From assembly GCA_947625875.1 (NCBI GenBank), contig CANQQG010000012.1, forward strand, positions 1-55,079: a DNA stretch of 55,079 nt, written 5' to 3'. Of this stretch, positions 34,384-43,392 are shown piece by piece. Positions within the stretch are counted from its first letter, which is position 1. Every line of letters begins with the position of its first letter. The DNA comes from an uncultured Lachnospiraceae bacterium (GTDB lineage Bacteria > Bacillota > Clostridia > Lachnospirales > Lachnospiraceae). Both the position numbers and the translations under genes were made by a program. The notes beneath the pieces are model-generated. The model was not told the origin of the DNA, made no database searches, and saw only the letters and a program-made list of their open reading frames with translations.

Positions 34384-37300
34384 TTAATCTCTTTTTGCAT
34401 TCTTTGCAAGATTCTTTTCTACAACTTTCACATTATTTTGCCCAAGCAGCGCCGAGAGCGACTGCGCAAGCTGCAGCGTGGCGGAAACGCGCCAGTTCGG
34501 GCCGAGCCGCTTCATCACCCTGCGGTCGGCGATATACATCACCACATCATCTTGTCCATCTGACGTGCGCAGCTCTTCTAAAACACGCGCCTCCTGCTTT
34601 TCATAGTCGCCCATATCCGCAAACTGCAGCCACAGCTCTTTTTTTGTCTCATCAAACGAATACACGCGCTCCAAGATCAGCCTGCCGTTCTTTTCCTCTT
34701 CCACCGCCGCGCGCCCTTCTACAAATATACGCGCGTCATTCTCAAAATATTTCCTGTTTTTCTCATAATCGCGCGGGAACACAATGATCTCCACCGTCCC
34801 CACAAGATCCTCCAGCGTCAGGAACGCCATCGTCTGGTTCTTCTTTGTATATTTTATGGTGCGCTCCACGAGCATCCCGCCGACCGTTACCTTCTGCCCG
34901 TCCTGCACCCGCGTGCTGTCCGTCTCCTCGTCCAGCAGGAAATCCGCCGTCCTGGCGGTAATGTTTTTCGTCCACTTATCCATGTATTTTTCCAGCGGAT
35001 GCCCGCTGATATACACGCCAAGCACTTCTTTTTCAAAACTGAGCAAAAGCTCCCTGTCAAACTCGTCCACATTCGGGAGCCGGATCTCATAATCCTTTTT
35101 GTCTTCCTCCGGCGCAATGTCAAACAGCGAGAGCTGGCCGCTCATGGAATTTTTCTTTTCGTGGGAAACACTGTCCATGATCTTTTGATAGACCAGCATT
35201 TTCTGGCGGCGGTTGCCCTCCAGGCCGTCAAGCGCCCCCGCTTTGATGAAATTTTCTACTGCGCGCTTATTCAGTTCTTTTCCATTCAGGCGCGTCACAA
35301 AGTCTTCCAGATTGCGGAACGCGCCGTTTTGTTTCCGCTCCTCGATGATCGCCTCGATGACCGGCCGCCCCACGCTTTTGATCGCGGACAGCCCGTAGCG
35401 GATATTTCCGCCGGAAACGGAAAACACGCCCTCCCCCTCGTTAATATCCGGCGTGAGGATCCGGATGCCCATATTGCGGCAGGTCTGGATATACTCCGAC
35501 ACTTTGGAAGCATTATCCATAACAGACGTCATAAGCGCCGCCATAAATTCCACCGGATAATAGTATTTCAGGTACGCCGTCTGGTATGACACAACCGCGT
35601 AAGCCGCCGCATGGGATTTATTAAACGCATATTTCGCAAAATCGATCATTTCATCAAAAATACGGTTTGCCACCTGTTCGCTGATGCCGTTTGCTATGCA
35701 GCCTTTTACCTGCTGCTCTTCATTTCCGTATACAAAATTCCTGCGCTCCTCCTGCATGACTTTTTCTTTTTTCTTGGACATCGCCCTGCGCACCAGGTCG
35801 CTGCGCCCCCAGGTATAGCCCGCCAGGTCGCGCACGATCTGCATGACCTGCTCCTGATAGACGATGCAGCCATACGTCGGCGCAAGGATCGGCTCCAACT
35901 GCGGGCAGTCATAGGCAATCGCGTCATGGTTATTTTTCCCTTTTATATACGCCGGGATAAAATCCATCGGCCCCGGGCGGTACAGAGAGATGCCCGCAAT
36001 GACATCCTCGAGGCTCTGCGGCTTCAGTTCCTTCATAAAGCTCTTCATGCCCGCGCTCTCCAGCTGGAACACGCCATCGGTGCGTCCCGTCCCGAGCGAA
36101 TCCAAAACCGCTTTGTCATTAAAATCAAGATGGTCAATGTCAATTTTTTTTCCGGATCCCGCTTCGATCAGGCGGACGGCGTCTTTTATGACGGTCAGCG
36201 TCCGCAGCCCTAAAAAGTCCATCTTTAACAGCCCGAGCTCTTCTATCGTCGTCATCGTAAACTGCGTCGTGATCATGCCGTCCGAACCGCGCGAAAGCGG
36301 CACGTATTCCACCATCGGCCGCTGGCTGATCACCACGCCCGCCGCATGTGTGGACGTATGGCGCGGAAGGCCCTCAAGCCTGCGCGACATATCGATCAGC
36401 CGTTTTACGCTTTCATCCTCCTCATACAGTTTGCGCAGATCCGGATTCATCCTGAGCGCTTTATCGATCGTAATGCCAAGCTCCGTCGGGATATTTTTGG
36501 CGATCGTATCCACAAACGCATAGGGCAGGTCCATCACGCGCCCCACATCGCGGATCACGCCGCGCGCCGCTAACGTACCAAACGTCACGATCTGCGTCAC
36601 GCACTCTTTGCCGTATTTTTCCACGACATAATCGATCACTTCCTGCCGCCGCTCGTAACAAAAATCCACGTCGATATCGGGCATGGACACACGCTCCGGA
36701 TTGAGGAAGCGTTCAAAGATAAGGTTATATTTGATCGGGTCGATATTGGTAATGCCCGTCGTATAAGCGACCAGCGAGCCCGCCGCGCTCCCGCGCCCAG
36801 GCCCTACGATAATGCCATGCTCGCGCGCGAAGCGGATATAATCCCAGACGATCAGGAAGTAATCTACATACCCCATGCGCTTAATGACGCCAAGCTCGTA
36901 TTCCAGGCGCGGCTTTAATTCTTCCTCACGTCCCGGATACCGTTCTTTTAAGCCGTCGAAACACAGCTGCGTCAGGTATTCTTCCGCCGAATAGCCCTCC
37001 GGCACATCAAAATGCGGCACTTTCGTATTTCCGAACTCAATCTCCACATGGCAGCGGTCAGCGATCTTCTGCGTGTTTTCAAGCGCCTGCAGCGCATACG
37101 GGAACAGCGCGCGCATCTCTTCCTCAGATTTCACATAATACTGCCCGCCCTCATAGCGCATACGGTCTTCGTCCTGAAGTTTTTTCCCCGTCTGGATGCA
37201 CAGCAGGATATCATGCGCCTCCGCGTCGCGCTCATACGTGTAATGCACGTCGTTTGTCGCCACCAGCTCAATTCCGGTTTCCTGGCTAAGCCGCAGCAGC

Positions 37301-37866
37301 TGCGGGTTTACCATTTTCTGCTGCGGCATGCCATGGTCCTGCAGCTCCAGGAAAAAGTTCCCTTTGCCGAAGCAGGCTTCGTATTTTAACGCCGCCTCTT
37401 TCGCTTTCTCATAATCCCCGCGCGCCAGTTCGCGCTGGACTTCCCCGGCAAGGCAGGCGCTCGTGGCGATGACGCCTTCATGATATTTATCCAGCGTCTC
37501 CATGTCCACGCGCGGGCGGTAATAATAGCCGTCCACAAACCCGACCGATACGATCTTCATCAGGTTGCTGTAACCCTTATCATTTTCCGCCAGAAGCACG
37601 AGATGGTAATAGCGGTCCTCGCCATGCACATGCTCGCGGTCAAACCGGGAATTTGGCGCGACATAGACCTCGCAGCCGAGAATCGGCTTTATGCCCGCCG
37701 CCGTCGCCGCCTTATAAAAATCGATCACGCCGTACATCACGCCGTGGTCTGTGATCGCCGCCGCGTTCATGCCAAGCTCCTTTACCCTTGCCACATATTC
37801 TTTTATTTTATTGGAACCGTCCAAAAGACTGTATTCCGTATGCACATGCAGATGAACAAATGCCAT
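34384..37866 (-). CDS. dnaE: DNA polymerase III alpha subunit (DnaE type)
   Basis: The protein is 1160 aa from the ATG at 37866, which has AAAGGAG 9 nt upstream; a ten-codon extension lacks one. The N-terminal PHP domain contains FVHLHVHTEYSLLDG. The C-family polymerase core has GPGRGSAAGSLVAYTTGIT and the catalytic MPDIDVDFCYE, then the helix-hairpin-helix region and an OB-fold (TVGGMLVERTIKYTKKNQTM, AFLTLEDLVGTVEIIVFPRD). Firmicutes use DnaE for lagging-strand initiation together with PolC. It is followed by pfkA and preceded by a MATE transporter gene 45 nt away. Confidence 0.97.
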   Translation of the reverse strand: MAFVHLHVHTEYSLLDGSNKIKEYVARVKELGMNAAAITDHGVMYGVIDFYKAATAAGIKPILGCEVYVAPNSRFDREHVHGEDRYYHLVLLAENDKGYSNLMKIVSVGFVDGYYYRPRVDMETLDKYHEGVIATSACLAGEVQRELARGDYEKAKEAALKYEACFGKGNFFLELQDHGMPQQKMVNPQLLRLSQETGIELVATNDVHYTYERDAEAHDILLCIQTGKKLQDEDRMRYEGGQYYVKSEEEMRALFPYALQALENTQKIADRCHVEIEFGNTKVPHFDVPEGYSAEEYLTQLCFDGLKERYPGREEELKPRLEYELGVIKRMGYVDYFLIVWDYIRFAREHGIIVGPGRGSAAGSLVAYTTGITNIDPIKYNLIFERFLNPERVSMPDIDVDFCYERRQEVIDYVVEKYGKECVTQIVTFGTLAARGVIRDVGRVMDLPYAFVDTIAKNIPTELGITIDKALRMNPDLRKLYEEDESVKRLIDMSRRLEGLPRHTSTHAAGVVISQRPMVEYVPLSRGSDGMITTQFTMTTIEELGLLKMDFLGLRTLTVIKDAVRLIEAGSGKKIDIDHLDFNDKAVLDSLGTGRTDGVFQLESAGMKSFMKELKPQSLEDVIAGISLYRPGPMDFIPAYIKGKNNHDAIAYDCPQLEPILAPTYGCIVYQEQVMQIVRDLAGYTWGRSDLVRRAMSKKKEKVMQEERRNFVYGNEEQQVKGCIANGISEQVANRIFDEMIDFAKYAFNKSHAAAYAVVSYQTAYLKYYYPVEFMAALMTSVMDNASKVSEYIQTCRNMGIRILTPDINEGEGVFSVSGGNIRYGLSAIKSVGRPVIEAIIEERKQNGAFRNLEDFVTRLNGKELNKRAVENFIKAGALDGLEGNRRQKMLVYQKIMDSVSHEKKNSMSGQLSLFDIAPEEDKKDYEIRLPNVDEFDRELLLSFEKEVLGVYISGHPLEKYMDKWTKNITARTADFLLDEETDSTRVQDGQKVTVGGMLVERTIKYTKKNQTMAFLTLEDLVGTVEIIVFPRDYEKNRKYFENDARIFVEGRAAVEEEKNGRLILERVYSFDETKKELWLQFADMGDYEKQEARVLEELRTSDGQDDVVMYIADRRVMKRLGPNWRVSATLQLAQSLSALLGQNNVKVVEKNLAKNAKRD

Positions 37867-37911
37867 GATCCCCTTCTCCTTTGCCACAGTTTCCAAAGGC
37901 CTCTGACGCTT

Positions 37912-39288
37912 TTACAGCGTCTTCCACCGCCGCGTTTCACGCACCAGCATGGTCGAGGCAATGATAAACGCGATAAAATCCGCGATCGGCGCGGCGTACA
38001 TCGCGCCGTCCAGCCCGAACAGCATCGGAAGGATCAGCAGAAGCGGCAATAAAAACAGAATCTGCCGCGTCAGCGACATAAATGCGCCCGCCGCCGCTTT
38101 CCCGATAGACGTAAACACGTTTGCCGTAATCGGCTGGAACTGGTTTAAAAATGTAAAAAACATATAGATCCGGAAATACCGCTCCGCAAAGCGGTAATAC
38201 TCCGCGCTCCCTTCCCCGAACAGGCCGATGATCTGCCGCGGAAAGATCTGGAAACAGAGGAACGCAATGACGGAGACAATGCTCGCCGCCGTAATCGACC
38301 GCCAGACAGCTTCACTCACGCGTCCATACTTTTCCGCGCCAAAATTAAAGCTGACGATCGGCTGCATCCCCTGTGAAATGCCGATGACGATCGCAAAGAA
38401 GAGCATGCCGACTTTGGAGATGATGCCCGCGCACGCCAGCGGGATCTCGCTGCCGTATGCGGACTGCCCGCCATAATGCGTCAGGACATTATTGAGCACG
38501 ATCTGCACGACCATCATGGCAAGCTGGTTAATGCAGGGCGACATGCCAAGCCTTGCGATGTCCGCCCAGCACGACGCCTTCGGGCGGAAATTTTCCCGCC
38601 CCAGGTATACCGTCTTAAACTGCGTTAAATAGAGCGCGACCAGAAACGCCGAGACAACCTGTCCAATCACAGTCGCCCATGCCGCGCCCTGTATGCCCAT
38701 ATGGAACACCGTCATAAACAATGCGTCCAGCACGATATTGACCAGCGCGCCGACCAGCGTACAGATCATGGAAAAACGCGGGCTGCCGTCCGCGCGCACC
38801 AGATTTGATCCGCCCGTCGTAAAGATCAGAAACGGAAAACCAAACGACGTGATCCCGGTATAGGACAGCGCGTACGTAAGCGTCTGGTCCGTCGCCCCGA
38901 AAAATACCATCATCGGCTTTAAGAAGATCCTCGTAATGATACAGAGCAGCAATCCGATCGTAAAACACATCGCAACCGCGTTCCCTGCATATTTCGCGGC
39001 CTTTTTCTTATCCCCGCGCCCCATATTCAAATTAAAATTCGCCGCGCCGCCGATCCCGCACATAAGCGACACCGCCGTACAGCTCATCGTCAGCGGGAAC
39101 GCCACATTCGTCGCCGCATTCCCAAGCATCCCGACATAGCGGCCAATAAAAAACTGGTCTACGATATTATATAACGCGCTTACCATCATCGCGATAATGC
39201 TCGGAATGGCAAATTCCAGCAGCAGCCTGCCGACCGGCCGGACGCCGAGCGGATTTTCTTCCTTTTGCTTTATCTCTCGTGCTCCCAT
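37912..39288 (-). CDS. MATE family efflux transporter
   Basis: The 458-aa protein has about twelve transmembrane helices in two similar halves, typical of MATE Na+/H+-drug antiporters. Characteristic segments include LLEFAIPSIIAMMVSALYNI, VDQFFIGRYVGMLGNAATNV and AALMCGIGGAANFN-like SLMCGIGGAANFNLNMGRGD in the first half, and GISQGMQPIVSFNFGAEKYG in the second. The substrate is not predictable. A GAGGGG site and a well-formed promoter precede it; dnaE follows 45 nt after. Confidence 0.93.
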   Translation of the reverse strand: MGAREIKQKEENPLGVRPVGRLLLEFAIPSIIAMMVSALYNIVDQFFIGRYVGMLGNAATNVAFPLTMSCTAVSLMCGIGGAANFNLNMGRGDKKKAAKYAGNAVAMCFTIGLLLCIITRIFLKPMMVFFGATDQTLTYALSYTGITSFGFPFLIFTTGGSNLVRADGSPRFSMICTLVGALVNIVLDALFMTVFHMGIQGAAWATVIGQVVSAFLVALYLTQFKTVYLGRENFRPKASCWADIARLGMSPCINQLAMMVVQIVLNNVLTHYGGQSAYGSEIPLACAGIISKVGMLFFAIVIGISQGMQPIVSFNFGAEKYGRVSEAVWRSITAASIVSVIAFLCFQIFPRQIIGLFGEGSAEYYRFAERYFRIYMFFTFLNQFQPITANVFTSIGKAAAGAFMSLTRQILFLLPLLLILPMLFGLDGAMYAAPIADFIAFIIASTMLVRETRRWKTL

Positions 39289-39331
39289 CGTTTATCAATC
39301 CCCTCTTTTCTAAAGATCCCTCTTACTTTGT

Positions 39332-39359
39332 ATTATATCACTTTTTGCGCTTAAAACAA
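39332..39359 (-). promoter_or_regulatory. Predicted promoter of the MATE gene
   Basis: On the minus strand TTGTTT (39354-39359) and a perfect TATAAT (39332-39337) are 16 nt apart, with TG two bases before the -10 box, 43 nt before the start codon. Confidence 0.6.
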
Positions 39360-39443
39360 GCATGACAATCCGCCGTCCCTTCCCCGCCCACCCGGTTCTA
39401 TGATAGCGGCAGGAACCCATCTCCAGCGGAATGCGGACGCAAA

Positions 39444-39466
39444 CAAAAAGAGGCTCTTTTGCCTCT
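39444..39466 (-). terminator. Terminator of the hydrogenase-maturation operon
   Basis: On the minus strand AGAGGC and GCCTCT arms (39449-39466) enclose a short A-rich loop and are followed by TTTTTGTTT. It is 7 nt beyond the stop codon of the signal-peptidase-II-like gene. Confidence 0.8.
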
Positions 39467-39473
39467 CCCTGTT

Positions 39474-39929
39474 TTACCGCTCCGCCGCCTGCCGGAGCAA
39501 AAGCGCCGCCCCGCCAAACACAAAAAAATCCGACAGATTAAATACAATTTTCTGAAAACGCTCCGGCCCGAAACGGAAGCTGAAATAATCGGTGACATAC
39601 CCATGCAGCAGCCTGTCGCAGAAATTGCTGCACCCGCCGCCCACAACGCACGCCAGCCCGGCTTTTGCCAGTGCGGGGCTGTCTTTTTTTAAAAGGAGCA
39701 GCCGGATAACCGCATAAGACAATAAGGACGCCTGTATCCCCTTTAACGCCCGCGGCCGCCGCTCTAACAGATTGCCGGCCGCCCCTTTGTTATGATATTT
39801 TTTCAGCGCAAGCTTCCCGCCCGCAAGCGGGCGCGTTTCGTGGAAGGAAAGCGCCTCTTCCATGCGCTTTTTTACAGCCATATCCGCACCCGCAATGCCA
39901 GCGGCAAAAGCGATATATTTCATCTGCAT
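39474..39929 (-). CDS. Signal peptidase II-like membrane protein
   Basis: The protein is 151 aa from ATG 39929; an upstream TTG at 39950 overlaps the hydG stop codon and ATG 39923 is also possible. It follows the LspA plan: a first helix ending GADMAVKK (counterpart of DQxTK), HNKGAAGNLL (NxGAAFG-like), the first catalytic Asp in SNFCDRLLHGYVTDYF and the second in FNLSDFFVF. Family members remove signal peptides from lipoproteins. The sequence departs from classical LspA (GGGCSNFCDR instead of GALGNLIDR), so it may be a specialised paralogue. It is the last gene after hydG. Confidence 0.8.
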   Translation of the reverse strand: MQMKYIAFAAGIAGADMAVKKRMEEALSFHETRPLAGGKLALKKYHNKGAAGNLLERRPRALKGIQASLLSYAVIRLLLLKKDSPALAKAGLACVVGGGCSNFCDRLLHGYVTDYFSFRFGPERFQKIVFNLSDFFVFGGAALLLRQAAER

Positions 39930-39946
39930 AGCTCTCTCTTCTCTTA

Positions 39947-41365
39947 TCAAAAGCGGAAATCCCGCGCTCCGTTATGGATATTTTCGATATATTCCCGCGC
40001 TTTTTTCCGTACGTTTTCATTTGGTATCGTCTTTAATTCTTCCGCGATCAGTTTCTCGCCGACCGCTTTTGTCTCCGGCGACGCATAATCCTCCAGATAT
40101 TCCTTTAATGTCATCAGGGCGTTCGGGTGGCAGCAGTTGACGATCTGCCTGCTCTTTAACAGCTCCATGAACCGGTCGCCTGTGCGCCCCGCGCGGTAGC
40201 AAGCCGTACAGAAACTCGGCACATAGCCCAGATCCATCAGCCAGCGCACCACCTCATCTAATGTCCTGCGGTCGCTGACGTCAAACTGCGCGGAATTGTC
40301 CTCCGGCAGCTCCTCCTCATAATAGCCGCCCACACTCGTCCGCGAGCCGCCGCTGATCTGCGAAATCCCAAGATGCAATACCTTTCTGCGCGTTTCTTCG
40401 GATTCCCTGGTCGATACGATCATGCCCGTATACGGGACGGCAATGCGGATACACGCCACGATTTTTTCAAACGTCTCGTCCGAAATGCCGTTGTCAAACA
40501 CATCCGGGTCAATATCGTCCGCGCGGCGCACACGCGGTACGCTGATCGTATGCGGGCCGACGCCTTTATAGGCCTCCAAATGCTCCGCATGCATGATAAT
40601 TCCCGTAAAGTCATACCGGTAATTGTTCAGTCCGAACAGGACGCCGAGCCCCACGTCGTCAATGCCGCCCTCCATCGCGCGGTCCATCGCTTCGGTGTGG
40701 TACGCATAATTGCTCTTTGGCCCTGTCGGGTGCAGCTTTTCGTACTGCTCTTTGTTATATGTTTCCTGAAATAAAATATAAGTGCCGATGCCCGCGTCTT
40801 TCAGCCGCCGGTAATCCTCTGTCGTCGTCGCCGCGATATTGACATTCACGCGGCGGATCGCGCCGTTTTTATGCTTGATGCCATAAATCGTGTCAATGCA
40901 TTCCAGTATGTATTCGAGCGGGTTATTCACCGGATCTTCGCCCGCCTCAAGCGCAAGCCGCTTGTGCCCCATATCCTGCAGGGCGATCACCTCGCGGCGC
41001 ACCTCTTCCTGCGTCAGTTTTTTGCGCGCGATATGTTTGTTTTTCGCATGGTACGGACAGTATTCGCAGCCGTTTATGCAATAATTGGACAGATACAGCG
41101 GCGCAAACATCACAATCCGGTTGCCGTAAAATTCCTGCTTAATCTGCTCCGCCAGCTTATAGATCTCTTTGTTTTTATCTTCCAGCTCACAGTCCAGCAG
41201 CACAATGGCTTCCTTATGGGACACCCCTTTCATTTTGCGCGCTTTTTCCAAGATCTCATCGATCAGCGCCGCATTGTTCTTATTTTTTTCCGCATAATCC
41301 AGACATTCCCGGATCTCCTCATCACTGATAAATTCCTCAGCGACCGGCGACATGACATGATACAT
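39947..41365 (-). CDS. hydG: [FeFe] hydrogenase maturase HydG
   Basis: The 472-aa radical SAM enzyme cleaves tyrosine to give the CO and CN- ligands of the H-cluster iron sub-site. The SAM cluster motif is CINGCEYCPYH (CX3CX2C), near residues 96-104. The C-terminal auxiliary cluster motif CX2CX22C spans CTACYRAGRTG to the double Cys in IVNCCHPN. Surrounding segments, such as YNKEQYEKLHPTGPKSNYAY and GLGVLFGLNNYRYDF, are typical of HydG rather than ThiH. It has a GAGGGAGG site. hydF and the TM1266-like gene are upstream; hydE is not in the window. Confidence 0.97.
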   Translation of the reverse strand: MYHVMSPVAEEFISDEEIRECLDYAEKNKNNAALIDEILEKARKMKGVSHKEAIVLLDCELEDKNKEIYKLAEQIKQEFYGNRIVMFAPLYLSNYCINGCEYCPYHAKNKHIARKKLTQEEVRREVIALQDMGHKRLALEAGEDPVNNPLEYILECIDTIYGIKHKNGAIRRVNVNIAATTTEDYRRLKDAGIGTYILFQETYNKEQYEKLHPTGPKSNYAYHTEAMDRAMEGGIDDVGLGVLFGLNNYRYDFTGIIMHAEHLEAYKGVGPHTISVPRVRRADDIDPDVFDNGISDETFEKIVACIRIAVPYTGMIVSTRESEETRRKVLHLGISQISGGSRTSVGGYYEEELPEDNSAQFDVSDRRTLDEVVRWLMDLGYVPSFCTACYRAGRTGDRFMELLKSRQIVNCCHPNALMTLKEYLEDYASPETKAVGEKLIAEELKTIPNENVRKKAREYIENIHNGARDFRF

Positions 41366-41411
41366 ACTTTTTTTCCTCCCTCATTTTCCTCTATCCTTTA
41401 TCCTTTATCTT

Positions 41412-41762
41412 TTATGGCTGCTGCAGCGGCTTTGAATAGGCCACTTTCGCAGACACGCCGCTCAACCGCCCGATCTTTCCGGACAGGCTGCTGATCACAT
41501 CGGCGGGCGCGTCCATGGCAACGCTGATCAGCGAAATGCCGCGCTCCCTGTGCGGGACGCCCATCCTGCCGATGATAAAGCGGCTGTAAACGTGCAGCAG
41601 TTCATTGAGCGCGCGGACGCTCTCCGGCTGCTCTACGACGACCGCAATGACCGCAAGCTTTGTTTCCTCCGCCCGACATGGCGTTCCTGTTTGGTTTCTT
41701 TCTTCTGTCGGTTTCATTTTCTTCTTAAAACAGGCTTCTGCGCACAGGCAGGCCCTCTCCAT
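41412..41762 (-). CDS. TM1266-like iron-only hydrogenase system regulator
   Basis: Of the 116-aa frame, residues ~35-112 match the short ACT-like family typified by TM1266, small proteins encoded next to HydEFG (KLAVIAVVVEQPESVRALNE, HVYSRFIIGRMGVPHRERG, ISLISVAMDAPADVISSLSG). They are thought to regulate or assist hydrogenase maturation; the mechanism is unknown. The start is uncertain: the ATG at 41762 has only a poorly spaced AAAGG, and an ATG at 41717 would remove a Cys-rich N-terminus. It lies between hydF and hydG in the same operon. Confidence 0.85.
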   Translation of the reverse strand: MERACLCAEACFKKKMKPTEERNQTGTPCRAEETKLAVIAVVVEQPESVRALNELLHVYSRFIIGRMGVPHRERGISLISVAMDAPADVISSLSGKIGRLSGVSAKVAYSKPLQQP

Positions 41763-41807
41763 CCTTTCTGGCAGATATTTTCCTGCGGCGTTCCGCGTTC
41801 GGCAAAA

Positions 41808-43013
41808 TCACAGGTTTGCGATCTCCACCTGATCCAGTATCCCGTTTATGTGCGCGATCGCAACGCCGTAATTGGTCATCGGCGTCTGCTGGGCTTTCGC
41901 CTGATCTACGCGCGCCATGACGTATTTGCGGTTGAACATACACGCCCCGCACTGGATCACCAGACGGTACGGGCTTAAATCTTTCGGGAAATCCGTTCCC
42001 GAAACGATATCCACCGTCAGGGCCTCCCCCGCTTTTTTCCGCAGCAGGCGCGGCAGCTTCTCCCGTCCGATATCCTCGGCGAGCGGCGCATGGGTGCAGC
42101 ACTCCGCTATGAGCACTTTATCCTGCGGCGTGAGCGCATCGATCACTTTTGCGCTCTCCACATAATAACCGATATCGCCTTTATACGCCGCAAACAGCGT
42201 GGAAAAAGACGTAAGGCGGCTTTCCTCCGGCTTTTTTTCATATACGGTTTTATACGCCTGCGAGTCTGTGATGATCAGCTTCGGCGGCTTTGCCAGCACG
42301 CTGAGCGCCTGCGGCAGTTTATCCGTCGTAACGCTCATAACAAGGCACTTTTTGTCCAGCAGCTCGCGCAGCGTCTGTACCTGCGGCAAGATGAGCCTGC
42401 CCTTTGGCGCCTGGATATCCTGCGGCATTACCAGTAAAACCAGATCCTCTTCGTCCAATAAATCTCCCGTAATAAAGCGTTCCGCTTCCCTGCCCGGCGC
42501 ATTTTTTATAAGCTCCTGCTTTAACGTTTCCACACCGCTCCCTGTCTTTGCGCTGACCGCCAGCGGCTCTTTCCCAAGCTCTGCTTTTATCAGCGCCGCA
42601 AGCTGTTGCGCATCCGCAAGCGCATCTGATTTATTCATTACAAAGATTACGGGCGTATCCCGCGACGCCAGATAATCCGCCCAGCGTTTTTCTTCCGCAA
42701 GGTCATCGTCTGTGCAGACGACCACAGCCAGATCTGCCTGCGCCGCCGCCCGCTTTGCCAGCTCCACGCGGCTTTCCCCCAATGTGCCGTTATCGTCAAA
42801 CCCCGCCGTATCGACCAGCACGCACGGCCCGATGCCATGTATCTCCATCGGCTTTTTTACCGGGTCGGTCGTCGTCCCGCCAATGTCCGATACAATGGAA
42901 ATTTCCTGTCCCGCAAGCGCATTGATCAGCGAGGATTTCCCGCTGTTCATCTTGCCAAAAAACGCGATGTGAACGCGGTTCGCGCTCGGCGTGTCGTTTA
43001 ATGTCGTCCCCAT
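41808..43013 (-). CDS. hydF: [FeFe] hydrogenase maturation GTPase HydF
   Basis: The 401-aa scaffold protein receives the di-iron precursor from HydE/HydG and delivers it to HydA. The GTPase domain has P-loop GKMNSGKSSLIN, switch GGTTTDPV, DTAGFDD and the NKSD specificity motif (FVMNKSDAL). The C-terminal iron-sulfur site is formed by Cys-x-His in ECCTHAPLAEDIG and CGACMFNRK. An AAGGAGG site precedes the ATG. It is the first gene of hydF-TM1266-like-hydG-lspA-like, behind a long structured leader. Confidence 0.97.
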   Translation of the reverse strand: MGTTLNDTPSANRVHIAFFGKMNSGKSSLINALAGQEISIVSDIGGTTTDPVKKPMEIHGIGPCVLVDTAGFDDNGTLGESRVELAKRAAAQADLAVVVCTDDDLAEEKRWADYLASRDTPVIFVMNKSDALADAQQLAALIKAELGKEPLAVSAKTGSGVETLKQELIKNAPGREAERFITGDLLDEEDLVLLVMPQDIQAPKGRLILPQVQTLRELLDKKCLVMSVTTDKLPQALSVLAKPPKLIITDSQAYKTVYEKKPEESRLTSFSTLFAAYKGDIGYYVESAKVIDALTPQDKVLIAECCTHAPLAEDIGREKLPRLLRKKAGEALTVDIVSGTDFPKDLSPYRLVIQCGACMFNRKYVMARVDQAKAQQTPMTNYGVAIAHINGILDQVEIANL

Positions 43014-43055
43014 GCCAGTTCCTCCTTCCTTCCGGCTGTCCGTCTTTCCATCATC

Positions 43056-43103
43056 AAAAAAGGAAAGCGCCGGTCTGCAAATATAAGATACCGGCCGCTT
43101 TCC
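43056..43103 (-). terminator. Terminator-like hairpin in the hydF leader
   Basis: On the minus strand a 13-14 bp stem (arms 43090-43103 and 43062-43074, one bulge) is followed by six T (43061-43056), then the hydF ribosome site 30-40 nt later. A second copy of the 5' arm core GGAAAGCG (43155-43162) could pair with the same 3' arm, giving an alternative antiterminator-type fold. Because it lies between the promoter and the gene, it is more likely an attenuator than the end of another unit. Confidence 0.65.
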
Positions 43104-43276
43104 CGCAGCAATCTGTGTTTTCCGCGCTCTGATACGCGGATGTTTTCCGACAGACGCTTTCCTTCATGAACCATTCCGGTCAGTATCCTCTGTTTTCTGT
43201 GCAGTTTTTCTGCTGTGCGCAGGCCGGCGCGGCAAAAAATTCCGCCGCAGTGTCCGGGCTTTGCTTTCGCAGTTTT
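43104..43276 (-). promoter_or_regulatory. Structured 5' leader upstream of hydF
   Basis: This stretch contains no credible gene but, on the minus strand, at least three further hairpins: GCGGC/GCCGC (43229-43248), GCAG/CTGC (43199-43215 area) and a TCCGCG/CGCGGA perfect stem (43121-43140). Together with the terminator-like stem it forms a leader of about 260 nt. A 59-codon frame from 43174 crosses into the hydF start but has only a distant AGAGGA site. No known riboswitch was recognised. Confidence 0.5.
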
Positions 43277-43282
43277 ATCATA

Positions 43283-43311
43283 ATTATAAACGCTTTTTTG
43301 GGGAATGTCTA
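43283..43311 (-). promoter_or_regulatory. Predicted promoter of the hydF operon
   Basis: On the minus strand TAGACA (43306-43311) and a perfect TATAAT (43283-43288) are 17 nt apart. Transcription would begin near 43276, about 260 nt before the hydF ATG. Confidence 0.7.
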
Positions 43312-43340
43312 TGGGATTTTGTTGTTTATCGCAAAAGAAC

Positions 43341-43369
43341 TTGAAACCGGTAAACGCCTGTGCTATATT
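43341..43369 (+). promoter_or_regulatory. Predicted promoter of the HipA-like gene
   Basis: TTGAAA (43341-43346) and TATATT (43364-43369) with a 17-nt spacer and a TG before the -10 box, 23 nt before the ATG at 43393. It points away from the hydF promoter. Confidence 0.7.
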
Positions 43370-43392
43370 TTGGATAAAAACAGGGGGTTCGT

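Noticed and set aside
40871-41494. A 207-codon plus-strand frame opposite hydG
   Set aside because: Antisense to a complete radical SAM gene, without start signals or recognisable domains.
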